A DNA stretch of 64,000 nucleotides, from assembly GCF_905171765.1 (NCBI RefSeq), contig NC_053390.1, forward strand, positions 162,384,666 through 162,448,665, in the 5' to 3' direction. Position numbers and translations under genes: made by a program. The number at the start of each line of letters is the position of its first letter. Positions within the stretch are counted from its first letter, which is position 1. The notes under the pieces were generated by a model. The model made no database searches. It saw nothing but the letters and a program-made list of their open reading frames with translations, and was not told the DNA's origin. This document shows positions 36,549 to 47,084 of this stretch, piece by piece. Origin of the DNA: Bufo bufo. Taxonomy: Eukaryota > Chordata > Amphibia > Anura > Bufonidae.

Positions 36549-37039
36549 AAGGCACTGGGCCCACAGTATCATACAATATATCACACAGTTCCCAATCCTG
36601 GCGCTGATACACTGAACACATACAATAGCTCAAAATCTTACCCATGAAGACCCTCAACATCAGGCACACCGCAAGCCTCAACGCAACAGTTTATATTATT
36701 TGCACCATATATCCCTTTAATGACCACCCACTGTCTTTTGTCATCAGTGCTTCTGTGAACTTACAGCTTCGGTTAATAGAGCAGCCTTTTGATCTACATC
36801 CAGGATAGCTCCAATCCCAACTGGTAACCATTTGATTGCAGCAATGTGTGACCGCAGCATGATCAAAGGGAGTTTCCCCCTCTCATTGAGTCCTAGTGAT
36901 CTGATCAGAGTATTGGGTAAGCCCTCTGCAGTCAAACTAGGGGACCTACAAAGGCCCCCAGGACTGGGTAAATTCAGTAATCCTGCTGTTAGTTAAATAT
37001 TAAGGGTTGTGCACCACTATAAATAATAGTATGGGTGCC
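36549..37039. other. Intronic sequence
   Basis: A minus-strand frame at 36744-36935 (LPLIMLRSHIAAIKWLPVG) looks repeat-derived but matches no family I can name. No exon with an acceptor and donor was found. Confidence 0.35.
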
Positions 37040-37460
37040 ATCGGCATGTAACACTACAAGACCAGACAAGATAGGCAAACTACATGTGAAATCCGATGCA
37101 CACCATATGATAACAAAATATAGCTTTATTGGTCAATTTTAAAAACAATTAAAACACACAGCAAATCTGGGAGCCTCATATTGAATGTATATGACCTCCC
37201 CACCTCAGCACAATATATATAATCAGTAAAGAGGCCCACAACATAAGCCAATGTGTAGGCAAGTAAATTACAATGGAGAGATACAAAATAAATATCCAAA
37301 ATAACAAATTTGTCCAATTAATTTACTAACTCATGATGTACAAAAAAAGAAAAAGTATATAAAAATAATCAAGTAAAAGCTCCACTGGAAAAGAATAATA
37401 CAATATGACCTTATAAAGATAATGCAAAGACCTCCTTCTAAGTGTTATGGGGATAAACCC

Positions 37461-37502
37461 CTGGTGTATCGCTGTCACAAATCATGAAGCTTCATCAGGG
37501 GT
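37461..37502 (-). ncRNA. Degenerate hammerhead-like motif (weak)
   Basis: On the minus strand CTGATGA is followed by a possible helix GCT...AGC and then GATACACCAGG, where GAAACGCG would be expected. The 5' core is intact and the 3' core altered. It is noted because it lies between inverted arms in a setting like the better motif at 32321-32360. It may be coincidence. Confidence 0.2.
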
Positions 37503-37653
37503 CTTTGCCTTATTTTATAGATGAATGAATTTGTTATTTTGGATATGTATTTGGTATCTCTCCATTGTAATTTACATGACTGGTTCACTGGCTTATGTTG
37601 TGGGCCTTTTTATTGATTATATATATTGTGCTGTGGGGTGGGAGTCTCATATA

Positions 37654-39288
37654 CAGTCAGGTCCATAAATATTGGGACATCGACACAATTCAAAAATTTT
37701 TTGCTCTATACACCACCACAATGGATTTGAAATTAAACGAACAAGATGTGCTTTAACTGCAGACTGTCAGCTTTAATTTGAGGGTATTTACATCCAAATC
37801 AGGTGAACCGTGTACACCTGGATTACAACAGTTTGCATATGTGCCTCCCACTTGTTAAGGGACCAAAGGTAATGGGACAATTGGCTTCTCAGCTATTCCA
37901 TGGCCAGGTGTGTGTTATTCCCTCATTATCCCAATTACAATGAGCAGATAAAAGGTCCAGAGTTCATTTCAAGTGTGCTATTTGCATTTGGAATCTGTTG
38001 CTGTCAACTCTCAAGATGAGATCCAAAGAGCTGTCACTATCAGTGAAGCAAGCCCTCATTAGGCTGAAAAAACAAAACAAACCCATAAGAGAGATAGCAA
38101 AAACATTGTGCGTGGCCAAAACAACTGTTTGGAACATTCTTAAAAAGAAGGAACGCACCACTGAGCTCAGCAACACCAAAAGACCCAGAAGACCACGGAA
38201 AACAACTGTGGCGGATGACCGAAGAATTATTTTCCTGGTGAAGAAAACACCCTTCACAACAGTTGGCCAGATCAAGAACACTCTCCAGGAGGTAGGTGTA
38301 TGTGTGTCAAAGTCAACAATAAAGAGAATACTTCACCAGAGTGGATACAGAGGGTTCACCACAAGATGTAAACCATTGGTGAGCCTCATAAACAGGAAGG
38401 CCAGATTAGAGTTTGCCAAACGACATCTAAAAAAGCCCTCACAGTTCTGGAACAACATCCTATGGACAGATGAGACCAAGATCAACTTGTACCAGAGTGA
38501 TGGGAAAAGAAGAGTATGGAGAAGGAAAGGAACTGCTCATGATCCTTAGCATACCACCTCATCAGTGAAGCATGGTGGTGGTAGTGTCATGACGTGGGCA
38601 TGTATGTCTGCCAATGGAACTGGTTCTCTTGTATTTATTGATGATGTGACTGCTGACAAAAGCAGCAGGATGAATTCTGAAGAGTTTCGGGCAATATTAT
38701 CTGCTCATATTCAGCCAAATGCTTCAGAACTCATTGGACGGCGCTTCACAGTGCAGATGGACAATGACCCAAAGCATACTGCAAAAGCAGTAAGGGAAAG
38801 AAGTGGAATGTTATGCAATGGCCAAGTCAATCACCTGATCTGAATCCGATTGAGCATGCATTTCACTTGCTGAAGACAAAACTGAAGGGAAAATGCCCCA
38901 AGAACAAGCAGGAACTGAAGACAGTTGCAGTAGAGGCCTGGCAGAGCATCACCAGGGATGAAACCCAGCGTCTGGTGATGTCCATGCATTCCAGACATCA
39001 GGCTGTAATTGACTGCAAAGGATTTGCAACCAAGTATTCAAAAATGAAAGTTTGTTTTTTAATTATTATTCTGTCCCATTACTTTTGGTCCCTTAACAAG
39101 TGGGAGGCACATATGCAAACTGTTGTATTTCCTACACCGTTCACCTGATTTGGATGTAAATAAAATTAAAGCTGACAGTCTGCAGTTAAAGCATATCTTG
39201 TTCGTTTCATTTCAAATCCATTGTGGTGGTGTATAGAGCCAAAAATGTTAGCATTGTGTCGATGTCCCAATATTTATGGACCTGACTG
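37654..39288 (+). mobile_element. Tc1-like transposon, near full length
   Basis: The terminal repeat CAGTCAGGTCCATAAATATT starts at 37654 and its complement ends CCTGACTG at 39288, with TA on each side. At 1635 bp it is the normal length for Tc1. The transposase remnant is on the plus strand. The inner repeat GCAGACTGTCAGCTTTAATT and its complement sit about 100 bp inside each end, typical of Tc1 elements with long terminal repeats. Confidence 0.93.
38016..39148 (+). pseudogene. Tc1 transposase, one stop and one frameshift
   Basis: It starts MRSKELSLSVKQALIRLKKQ with a helix-turn-helix (IREIAKTLCVAKTTVWNILK) and a GRP-hook-like NTKRPRRPRKTT. D lies in LWTDETKINLY. An in-frame TAG at 38547-38549 falls in RKGTAHDP, the same frame continuing at 38565 with VKHGGGSVMTWACMS. 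D lies in QMDNDPKHTAKAV, then a short deletion shifts the frame near 38790-38810. E lies in SPDLNPIEHAFHLLK. All three catalytic residues are present. Confidence 0.9.
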
Positions 39289-39742
39289 TATTTGCCAATT
39301 GAGATGACCAAATTTGCTGTGTGTTTTAATTGTTTTTCAAATTGTCCAATAAAGCTATATTTTGTTATGACACATTGTGCATCAGGTTTGGCATGTACTT
39401 TGTCTCTCTTGTCTAATCCTGCTGTTAGTACACACTAGTTTTGCCCTAACAGCAGCCTATGCCATAGAGAAACGGAGCATAATGCATTAGCATACAGGAG
39501 TATATGTATAAAATAATTTTGTATGACATTAATTCCTAGTAAATAAGCAATTATTTTTCATAAAATACATTTTATTGAACATACTTTACGTAAAAGCAAA
39601 AATCTACACTTGTTAGGTATCCAGACAACCAAAACGACCTGAATAACTGTGTGAAATATGTACAGTGTAAACAATCAAACAAAGAAAGACAATGTCAAAA
39701 ATCGCTTTCTGTATATTTGCAACACAAAAAAACATGTCTGTG

Positions 39743-39758
39743 TGTATATATATATATG

Positions 39759-39796
<38 letters not shown>
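39743..39796. repeat. TA-rich microsatellite
   Basis: TATATA and TATATG dinucleotide runs. The short frames encoding Tyr/Ile repeats across it are artefacts. Confidence 0.85.
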
Positions 39797-39811
39797 TTTT
39801 TGTGCATTTTT

Positions 39812-40062
39812 ACAGTATTTTTCGCCCTATAAGACGCACAGACCCATAAGACGCACCTAGGTTTAAGAGGAGGACAATAATAATTTTTTTATTAGACCTC
39901 AGGTCAGACCACCAATCAGACCCCCAATGTAAATCAGACCTCAGCTGACAGCCCCAATCAAACCCCCAATATTAATATGACCCCAATAAGACCTCAAATC
40001 AGACCCCCAATCAGACCTCAGCTCAGACCCCAATGTGAATGACCCCCAATCAGAGCTTCGTA
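39812..40062. repeat. Decayed repeat with a low-complexity array
   Basis: CAGTATTTTTCGCCCTATAA followed by GACGCACAGACCCATAAGAC is the recognisable end of a common vertebrate DNA-transposon-type repeat. A degenerate array of AATCAGACCCC and CAGACCTCAGC units follows up to about 40062. No second terminus is visible. Confidence 0.5.
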
Positions 40063-40164
40063 AATGGCATTTGTCTAATAAAATATGCCCTGATTTTATA
40101 GACACGATATCTCACTTATCTATACATGTGCCTCACTCTACAATAAATCAAAGCTATACTGTAC

Positions 40165-40322
40165 CTTGGAAAGCTTGACTTCACTGGAAAACAGGCAGGG
40201 TTTCTGTGCCGCGTCACAGCAGATCCTATAAAGAACTGACTCAGCAATGAAAAACAACACAGAGATATGGTCTTCATTTAATTCAGCTTGATCAATGGAT
40301 AGAATCAGTATTTCCAAAGCCT
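40165..40322 (-). CDS. tmem232: TMEM232-like exon (158 bp)
   Basis: On the minus strand the acceptor TGTTTCTTTCAG is followed by AG, which completes a GAG codon with the last G of the 44356-44452 exon. Then come ALEILILSIDQAELNEDHIS, VLFFIAESVLYRICCDAAQK and PCLFSSEVKLSK up to AAG before the donor GTACAG. The block FFxAESVLYRxCCDA is the most recognisable part of TMEM232 as I remember it. It ends in phase 0, so the next exon should open with a full codon. That exon was not located. Confidence 0.85.
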
Positions 40323-41734
40323 CTGAAAGAAACATGTTTTACACTGGTCATTTGGGAGTTATAATGAAACTCTGGGTGCATTTTTATACTTAGCAAATAG
40401 CACCTACTTGCATAAAGAACACACACCAAATGTAAGTTTTCAAAGTGTTCTGTACACTATAGCGTCTAGACTCCATACATAATAATATCTACTACTGCGT
40501 GTAGCCGAAATGGCCAAAACAACATCCACTTCCTGACCTCACTCAATGCTCTCCGACTCTTGGCTAAAGTTTCATCTCAGAGACCTCCTGTTCTTCCCAC
40601 CCAATGCATCCACTCCACATATAATACTGTTAATACTGATCGCTCTATGCTCCATTACCACTACCTGCTTTCTGATCCAAAATTCACCAACTTCACATAA
40701 AGACCTAACTGTGGCTCTTGGTACTCAGATAACTCCAGGACTTAAAGTAACTAAAATAAACTCAGCAATAGATAACAGGAACTGAATGCTGAGGGTCACA
40801 GATAAAGAGGATAATCCAGCAGTTGATTGCAGATGCATGGCATACAGGTAGATAGTTTATGAATGACAGGGAACAGAAATAGAGCAATACTGAATTGACC
40901 CTATATGAATTCTATCCCAGTGTTAAGTCGTAGACCATGCCCGCCGCCCCCAACCCCCCCCTCCCCAAAACTTTGGGCAGGCTAGGGCTATGCTGCATCC
41001 ATCCTGTGCCTGTCACAGTTCCGGCACTCTGGCAGTGGGAGATAGTCTACATTGAATCTCACCTCATTCTGCAAAGGTTAAGCCTCCTTTGGTTCTTTGT
41101 GCAGTTGCTTTTAATGTGTTAATTGGCTCTGCTATATACTGTATTTTGTGCTGTTCACACTCTCTGCCTGAGCAATAGGTTTACTAGCGTGCTAGATCCC
41201 ATAAAGGTGCTATAATCTGCATGACTACGAATGTACCGACTTCTGCCTGATTCCCAGATTCTGACCCTTTGACGTCTGACCTGATCACCATACTGACCCT
41301 GAGCTGCCTGCCCTGCCCTTTAGACTTGTTTCACAGATTTGCACAAACTCTGCCTGCCCTGACCTCAGCCTGTTTCTGACTATGAGTTTTGCTTGACCCT
41401 CTCTGTGCCCTGCACTGGTGTCTTTGACCCCTGTGTGTCAAAAGTCAACTGCACTGGGATTACTCCAGAAGGTAGAGCCCTGGTGGATCCCCTGCTGCAA
41501 AGTCCAGATCTCTTTATAGGGGTTAAAGGGTGAATACCACAGGACTGCCAGGATAATGCCCTTAGATTTAGCCCAAAGTCAAACCGGTTAAACTGGCCAG
41601 AACAAAACAACAGCATAGCAACAAACAAATCCCAATCACAGCAAGCAGACTTCACATTTGTGGAACTATATATCTCAGAACACACAGAAAACACACTCCA
41701 TGGAATTACAGATCCATAAATACAGAGAAAACAC
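40323..41734. other. Intronic sequence, nothing recognised
   Basis: Mixed sequence with a C-rich run near 40940-40970 (CCGCCCCCAACCCCCCCCTC). Frames at 40546-40785 and 41380-41736 show no homology or splice context. No repeat terminus was recognised. Confidence 0.35.
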
Positions 41735-41810
41735 ATTAAAGTGTAACTGCCATTCTACTTTTATGTATGTAATGTGTAGGGTCAGTGATACTAACCATTT
41801 TTGTAATATA

Positions 41811-43359
41811 CAGTCGTGGCCAAAAGTTTTGAGAATGACACAAATATTAGTTTTTACAAAGTTTGCTGCTAAACTGCTTTTAGATCTTTGTTTCAGTTGT
41901 TTCTGTGATGTAGTGAAATATAATTACACGCACTTCATACGTTTCAAAGGCTTTTATCGACAATTACATGACATTTATGCAAAGAGTCAGTATTTGCAGT
42001 GTTGGCCCTTCTTTTTCAGGACCTCTGCAATTCGACTGGGCATGCTCTCAATCAACTTCTGGCCCAATTCCTGACTGATAGCAACCCATTCTTTCATAAT
42101 CACTTCTTGGAGTTTGTCAGAATTAGTGGGTTTTTGTTTGTCCTCCTGCCTCTTGAGGATTGACCACAAGTTCTCAATGGGATTTAGATCTGGGGAGTTT
42201 CCAGGCCATGGACCCAAAATATCAACGTTTTGGTCCCCGAGCCACTTAGTTATCACTTTTGCCTTATGGCACGGTGCTCCATCGTGCTGGAAAATGCATT
42301 GTTCTTCACCAAACTGTTGTTGGATTGTTGGAAGAAGTTGCTGTTGGAGGGTGTTTTGGTACCATTCTTTATTCATGGCTGTGTTTTTGGGCAAAATTGT
42401 GAGTGAGCCCACTCCCTTGGATGAGAAGCAACCCCTCACATGAATGGTCTCAAGATGTTTTACTGTTGGCATGACACAGGACTGATGGTAGCGCTCACCT
42501 TTTCTTCTCCGGACAAGCCTTTTTCCAGATGCCCCAAACAATCAGAAAGAGGCTTCATCTGAGAATATTACTTTGCCCCAGTCCTCAGCAGTCCATTCAC
42601 CAAACTTTCTGCAGAAGATCAATCTGTTCCTGATGTTTTTGGCTTCTTTGCTGCCCTTCTTGACACCAGGCCATCTTCCAAAAGTCTTCGCCTCACTGTG
42701 TGTGCAGATGCACTCACACCTGCCTGCTGCCCTTCCTGAGCAAGCTCTGCACTGGTGGCACTCCGATCCCACAGCTGAATCCTCTTTAGGAGACGATCCT
42801 GGCGCTTGCTGGACTTTCTTGGACGCCCTGAAGCCTTCTTAACAAGAATTGAACCTCTTTCCTTGAAGTTCTTGATGATCCTATACATTGTTGATTGAGG
42901 TGCAATCTTAGTAGCCACAATATCCTTGCCTGTGAAGCCATTTTTATGCAACACAATGATGGCTGCACGCGTTTCTTTGCAGGTCACCATGGTTAATAAT
43001 GGAAGAACAATGATTTCAAGCATCACCCTCCTTTTAACATGTCAAGTCTGCCATTTTAACCCAATCAGCCTGACATAATGATCTCCAGCCTTGTGCTCGT
43101 CAACATTGTCACCTGAGTTAACAAGACGAATACTGAAATGATCTCAGCAGGTCCTGTAATGACAGCAATGAAATGCAGTGGAAAGTTTTTTTTGGGATTA
43201 AGTTAATTTTCATGGCAAAGAAGGACTATGCAATTCATCTGATCACTCTTCATAACATTCTGGAGTATATGCAAATTGCTATTATAAAAACTTAAGCAGC
43301 AACTTTTCCAATTTCCAATATTTATGTACCGTAATTCTCAAAACTTTTGGCCACGACTG
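41811..43359 (-). mobile_element. Tc1-like transposon, near full length
   Basis: The terminal repeat CAGTCGTGGCCAAAAGTTTT starts at 41811; its complement ends GGCCACGACTG at 43359. TA flanks both ends. Length 1549 bp. The transposase reads on the minus strand. Confidence 0.93.
41987..42990 (-). pseudogene. Tc1 transposase, one frameshift and one stop
   Basis: From MVTCKETRAAIIVLHKNGFT at 42990 the helix-turn-helix region runs to SGRPRKSSKRQDRLLKRI and on to RRRLLEDGLVSRRAAKKP. The frame shifts near 42640. The second block has D in VIFSDEASF and then a TGA at 42542-42544. The third block (42541-41987) has D in CIFQHDGAPCHKAK and E in NSPDLNPIENLWSILK, ending KKKGQHCKY. The TGA could be a single substitution of a Cys codon. 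Confidence 0.9.
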
Positions 43360-43957
43360 TAATTTAATTATTGAAATCGTACATTTCTATTACAAAAACA
43401 ACTCTGAAATGGCCCATTTTGAGCCTCAGCAACGCTCCTCTGTCTTCGGCTTACATAACAGTCAGTGTTGAGCAAGTCTCCACCTTTATGTAAACAGAAG
43501 ACGAGGAGCGTGGCTAAGGCTCAAAATGGGTCACTTTAGAGCTATTTTTCTAAAAGAAATGTATGATTTCAGTAATTAAAGTATATTACAAAAATGGTCA
43601 GTATCACTGCCCCTACACATTACACAAATAAAAATAGAATGGCAGTTACACTTTAACTATAACAAGATCTAAATAACAGAATCTGTGAGGTGTTAGTACT
43701 ATGGTCAGATCATCAAAAACTCCCATTATAGCAAACAGTATACCTTAGAACCAGAATGTAGTAAGGCTAGACAATCAACAACTCCACCCTAATAACCATG
43801 GAAAGCTAGGCAATAACCAAACCCAGATTCATATGCAGGGCAGTTGTATAGAAAGTGCCTAAACTTAATAAGTAACTAAGTGAACATGAAGCAACAGGGA
43901 GACCCATGAGTAGATAAACTAGAGGTTGGCACACTTGTCTTCAGACTGTGTTTGATA

Positions 43958-44197
43958 AAGGGTGGCCCACGAAAAAGTAGCCTGCTTCCAATATCTCCAA
44001 ATCCAACTGCCGAATAGTAAATCGGTCTTAGTTGCCAATAGCAACCAATCAGAACTCAGCTTTCAGTTCCTACAGGGCTTAAAAAAAAGTGAAAGCTGAG
44101 CTCTGATTGGTTGCTGTGGACAACTAAGACCGATTTACTATTAGGCAGTTTGATTTGGAGATATTAGAGGTGGGCTACTTGTTTGTGGACCACCCTG
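43958..44197. mobile_element. Mariner-type foldback MITE
   Basis: TA at 43956-43957 and 44198-44199 flank AAGGGTGGCCCACGAAAAAG and its partner, which ends GTGGACCACCCTG. The arms share AATATCTCCAAATC and AGTAAATCGGTCTTAGTTG around a centre at about 44075. 240 bp, non-coding. Confidence 0.82.
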
Positions 44198-44355
44198 TAT
44201 TACAGCTCTGCCACATTCTCTTCAGACACAGGCATAGCTCATATATAAAATTAAATACTTCTGGAAAACACATCTTTCTTTTCTGAAATGATTTCCAATA
44301 AATCTCTTATAGGATACTAATGACAGTGAACATTTTAGCCATCTTAGTAGTTTAC

Positions 44356-44452
44356 CTTCTTGAATGTTTCCTTTACACTGCGCCATTAAAATCAATTCAG
44401 TCCATGCAATTTGAGGGTTTCCACAATGACCAGAATGAAGTCCTGATTGTCT
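44356..44452 (-). CDS. tmem232: TMEM232-like exon (97 bp)
   Basis: On the minus strand the acceptor GGTATTTTTCTCAG leads into RQSGLHSGHCGNPQIAWTEL, ILMAQCKGNIQE and one extra G before the donor GTAAAC. It opens in phase 0, matching the end of the 55822-55933 exon, and its last G joins AG of the 40165-40322 exon to give E. AWTEx2xxAQCKGxIQ is a pattern I associate with TMEM232. The phase agreement across three exons argues strongly that this is real coding sequence. Confidence 0.85.
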
Positions 44453-45291
44453 CTGAGAAAAATACCATAAGAATTATTTAGAAAAAAATACATTTTGCGA
44501 TAATTTTGGATATAGTTGTGTTTTTTTTTTACAGGTCACATGTTTGATTTATAGGTGTATCACATGTATTTTTCCAATGCAGTTTTATGTCTGAACACAC
44601 TATTAGGAGAGGGATACACAGTAACGTGTGGTACCTGACATGAAGATCATGATACTGCATTGGGACAGAAGTGTACATACAGTATAATGATTGTCAATTG
44701 GGTTGTGTTGCATACTTTTTTTTTGGTCAAACCGCAAACCTAAAATAGTCATGCAACAGCATGCCTCTGATAAGTCAAACAAAAGTTCTTGTTGTAATGC
44801 TCATCTGAAACTTACTGTCGTCATGAATCCTTAGCACAATTGTCTCAAAATATAAACTTTTTTTTTTTTACATTTCAGAGAGAAAGCTCAAAGCATTTGG
44901 GTAATGCCCCACAATTAAGTTGTTATAGTACTATGGCCTGATCATCAAAAACTTTCATTATTTACAGTGAAACTGGTGGAACTTGAGTTTTCCATATTAA
45001 TTATACATTAGGGAGTTCTTCAGCTTCCTAATGCAAGCATCGATCTTGCTAGGCAATGCCAGATGAATTCAAGTCGCTATCTAGCAGCAGGACTCACGTC
45101 TCATATAGTATATAATTGGTCGAAGTGAATATTAGTGACATACCAGTACATCTGCTCCCTGTATTTTGCAGAGGAAGGTGACTGCCAGCACTGAAGGATG
45201 GGGTATTATGTAAGAACATCCAAATCTACACCATGTCTCCCTGCCACATTACATCTAATTTATCAAAACATCTTTAACTAACGCAGTATAA
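44453..45291. other. Intronic sequence, nothing recognised
   Basis: AT-rich intron. T-runs near 44520 and 44860. No repeat terminus or exon was identified. Confidence 0.35.
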
Positions 45292-45295
45292 TTAA

Positions 45296-45875
45296 AGGGG
45301 TTGTCCAGTCATGATACTGTACTCAGGATAGGTCATCAATATCAGATTGGTGGGGGTCCACCTCCCGGCACCCCTACCGATCAGTTGCTTGAAGGGGCTG
45401 CAGCAGGGGCATAGCTAAATGCTCATGGGCCCTGGTGGAAGAGTTCAGCTTGGGCCGACTTCCCTCAGGGGCAGGGAAGCACATTGCCTTCCTGCTGCCT
45501 GAGGCAAAAATTAAAACTGCCCCCTCCATGCCGAATTCTTGATCTAACCCCTTCTCTCCAGCCAGAGGTGTAACTTGAAGATTCTGGGCTCAGTGCAAAA
45601 TCTATGATAGAGCCCTCCCTGCGTGCATTTTCTATAATACCGGTGTCTTCTTATACGACACAAGGGTCTTTGGGCCCCCTCAGGCTCCTGGGCCCGGTAG
45701 CGACTACTACCTCTGCACCCCCTATAGCTATGCCCCTGGGCTGCAGTGCAAGCACTGAGTCCTCTTCAGTGTTTTCCTGCATGCTGTCTCCACTGTAACA
45801 AGTGACCAATATGATACTGATGGCCTATCCCGAGGATAGGTCATCAACACCATGACACCAGACAACCTCTAACCT
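45296..45875. mobile_element. TTAA-flanked MITE carrying a nested hAT MITE
   Basis: TTAA at 45292-45295 and 45876-45879 flank AGGGGTTGTCCAGTCATG at the left and ...CAGACAACCTCTAACCT at the right. The interior has GGATAGGTCATCAATATCAG and its complement near the right end, plus a GGTGGGGGTCCACC motif. The family recurs at 53118-53338 and, decayed, at about 56237-56590. The 335-bp insert at 45404-45738 is a different element. Confidence 0.75.
45404..45738. mobile_element. hAT-type MITE with 8-bp target duplication
   Basis: A perfect duplication GGCTGCAG (45396-45403, 45739-45746) flanks CAGGGGCATAGCTAAATG at the left and TATAGCTATGCCCCTG at the right. 8-bp duplications and CAGG...CCTG ends indicate hAT mobilisation. 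No coding sequence. Confidence 0.85.
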
Positions 45876-45949
45876 TTAATATTATTTCATGTAAAAGAGG
45901 ACCTATCACCTCTCCAGACATGTATATTTTAGTAACTAACATAGAATGT

Positions 45950-46397
45950 GTCGGCAGATAAGAACCATTTGGCCCAATATACTGAATACTATGAATAGCC
46001 CTTGGCCCTATCTTATATGAAAGATGGCCTTATGCCTATCCCATGCATGCTTAAACCCCTTCACTGTATTTGCAGCTACCACTTCTGCAGGAAGGCTATT
46101 CCATGCATCCACTACTCTCTCAGTAAAGTAATACTTCCTGATATTACTTTTAAACCGTTGCCCCTCTAATGTAAAACTATGTCCTCTTGTAGCAGTTTGT
46201 TCTTCTTTTAAATATTCTCTCCTCTTTTACCTTGTTGATTCCCTTTATGTATTTAAAAGTTTCTATCATATCCCTCTGTCTCGTCTTTCTTCCAAGCTAT
46301 ACATGTTAAGGTCCTTTAATCTTTCCTGGTAAGTTTTATCCTGCAATCAATGTACTAGTTTAGTAGCTCTTCTCTGAACTCTCTCTGAATTCTACTT
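45950..46397 (-). pseudogene. CR1-like LINE 3' fragment
   Basis: On the minus strand, from about 46390, the reading includes RVQRRATKLVH, then after a stop LQDKTYQERLKDLNMYSLEE, RRDRG and further broken frames. RVQRRATK followed by YxERLxxLxxxSLExRRxRGD is the well-known end of CR1-clade reverse transcriptase proteins. Stops are frequent, so this is an old 5'-truncated copy. The hAT-type element at 46417 inserted just beyond it. Confidence 0.65.
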
Positions 46398-46789
46398 GAA
46401 TTCCCCATGTAATAACCAGTGTTCCCTCTAAGCTGCACGGGTGAGCGGCTGTGCAGCAATTATTGTGCCCCCGCTCACAAGTTTAATAAGTCCGCTCAGC
46501 GCCCGCTCACCCTGCTTGCAAAATGCCCACCCACTTGCCCACACTAGTGATGAGTTCTTCCAAAGTTCCTCCTTCTGTGTGCGTGGTAAGCGGGGTGCCG
46601 CCTACCACATATTCCCGCGCTACTGCTGCCTCCTCCTTTTTCTGACTGAAGAGGAGGAGCAGCAGTGCACAGGGAGAGGTAACGTGGAGGTGGCGTTGGC
46701 GGCGCTGCCATCTTAGAGGCTAGACTTCGTCCTGAGACAGAGAGCTGCCTGTTATTAGTATGCTGGGGAAAGATCTGGAGGGAGGGCAT

Positions 46790-46906
46790 GCTGCTGCAAA
46801 ACACAAGGGGTGACAACTGGCAGGAACACACCATCCCATCCCAGCGATAGTCTATAACTGGGATGGTGTGTTCCTGCCAGTGGTTTCACCCCTTGTGTTC
46901 TGCAGC
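46790..46906. repeat. Inverted repeat, arms about 50 bp
   Basis: GCTGCAAAACACAAGGGGTG (46791) and CAGGAACACACCATCCCA are mirrored by TGGGATGGTGTGTTCCTGCC and CACCCCTTGTGTTCTGCAGC (to 46905). The loop near 46850 is GCGATAGTCTATAAC. One mismatch and small differences only. Confidence 0.8.
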
Positions 46907-46914
46907 AGTGTCTC

Positions 46915-47068
46915 CACCTATATACAGCCTATACCTATACAGTCTACACCTATGTACAGCCTATACCTATATACAGCCTACACCTATATACAGTGTACAC
47001 CTATGTACAGCCTATACCTATATACAGCCTACAACTATATACTGCTTATACCTATACACAGCATAGAA
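46915..47068. repeat. Short tandem array, about 20-bp unit
   Basis: Units of TATACCTATATACAGCCTAC with variants (CACCTATGTACAG). The complementary orientation of the same unit resumes at 48218 after the Penelope-like fragment. Confidence 0.8.
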
Positions 47069-47084
47069 TGTATATAGGTGTAGA

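Larger units (their letters stand above)
37040..39420. mobile_element. Foldback repeat split by a Tc1 element
   Basis: The left arm (about 37040-37330) contains CAAAATATAGCTTTATTGG, CAATTAAAACACACAGCAAA and AAGCCAATGTG. The complements are found at about 37540-37653 and continue after the Tc1 at 39289-39400 (TTTGCTGTGTGTTTTAATTG, CCAATAAAGCTATATTTTG). The Tc1 is therefore inserted in the right arm. The loop (37330-37540) carries a possible hammerhead-like motif. The family is unknown; a Penelope-type or retrozyme origin is possible. Confidence 0.65.
41735..43656. mobile_element. Foldback MITE split by a Tc1 element
   Basis: The left end TTAAAGTGTAACTGCCATTC (41735) is mirrored by GAATGGCAGTTACACTTTAA (ending 43656). 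AATGTGTAGGGTCAGTGATA and CCATTTTTGTAATATA are mirrored by the complements at about 43578-43620. A second inverted pair, AAATGGCCCATTTTGAGCCT/AAGGCTCAAAATGGGTCACT, surrounds the centre near 43470. Tc1 (41811-43359) entered the left arm at TA. Without Tc1 the element would be about 370 bp. Confidence 0.82.

Noticed and set aside
36640..36720. Donor-like GGGTCTTCATGGGTAAG on the minus strand as the missing exon
   Set aside because: None of the three frames upstream resembles the expected TMEM232 segment, and no convincing acceptor lies at a suitable distance.
36744..36935. Possible TMEM232 exon on the minus strand
   Set aside because: The translation does not resemble TMEM232 and no matching acceptor/donor pair gives the required phase.
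39613..39849. Tyr/Ile-rich frames on both strands
   Set aside because: They translate a TA-rich microsatellite.
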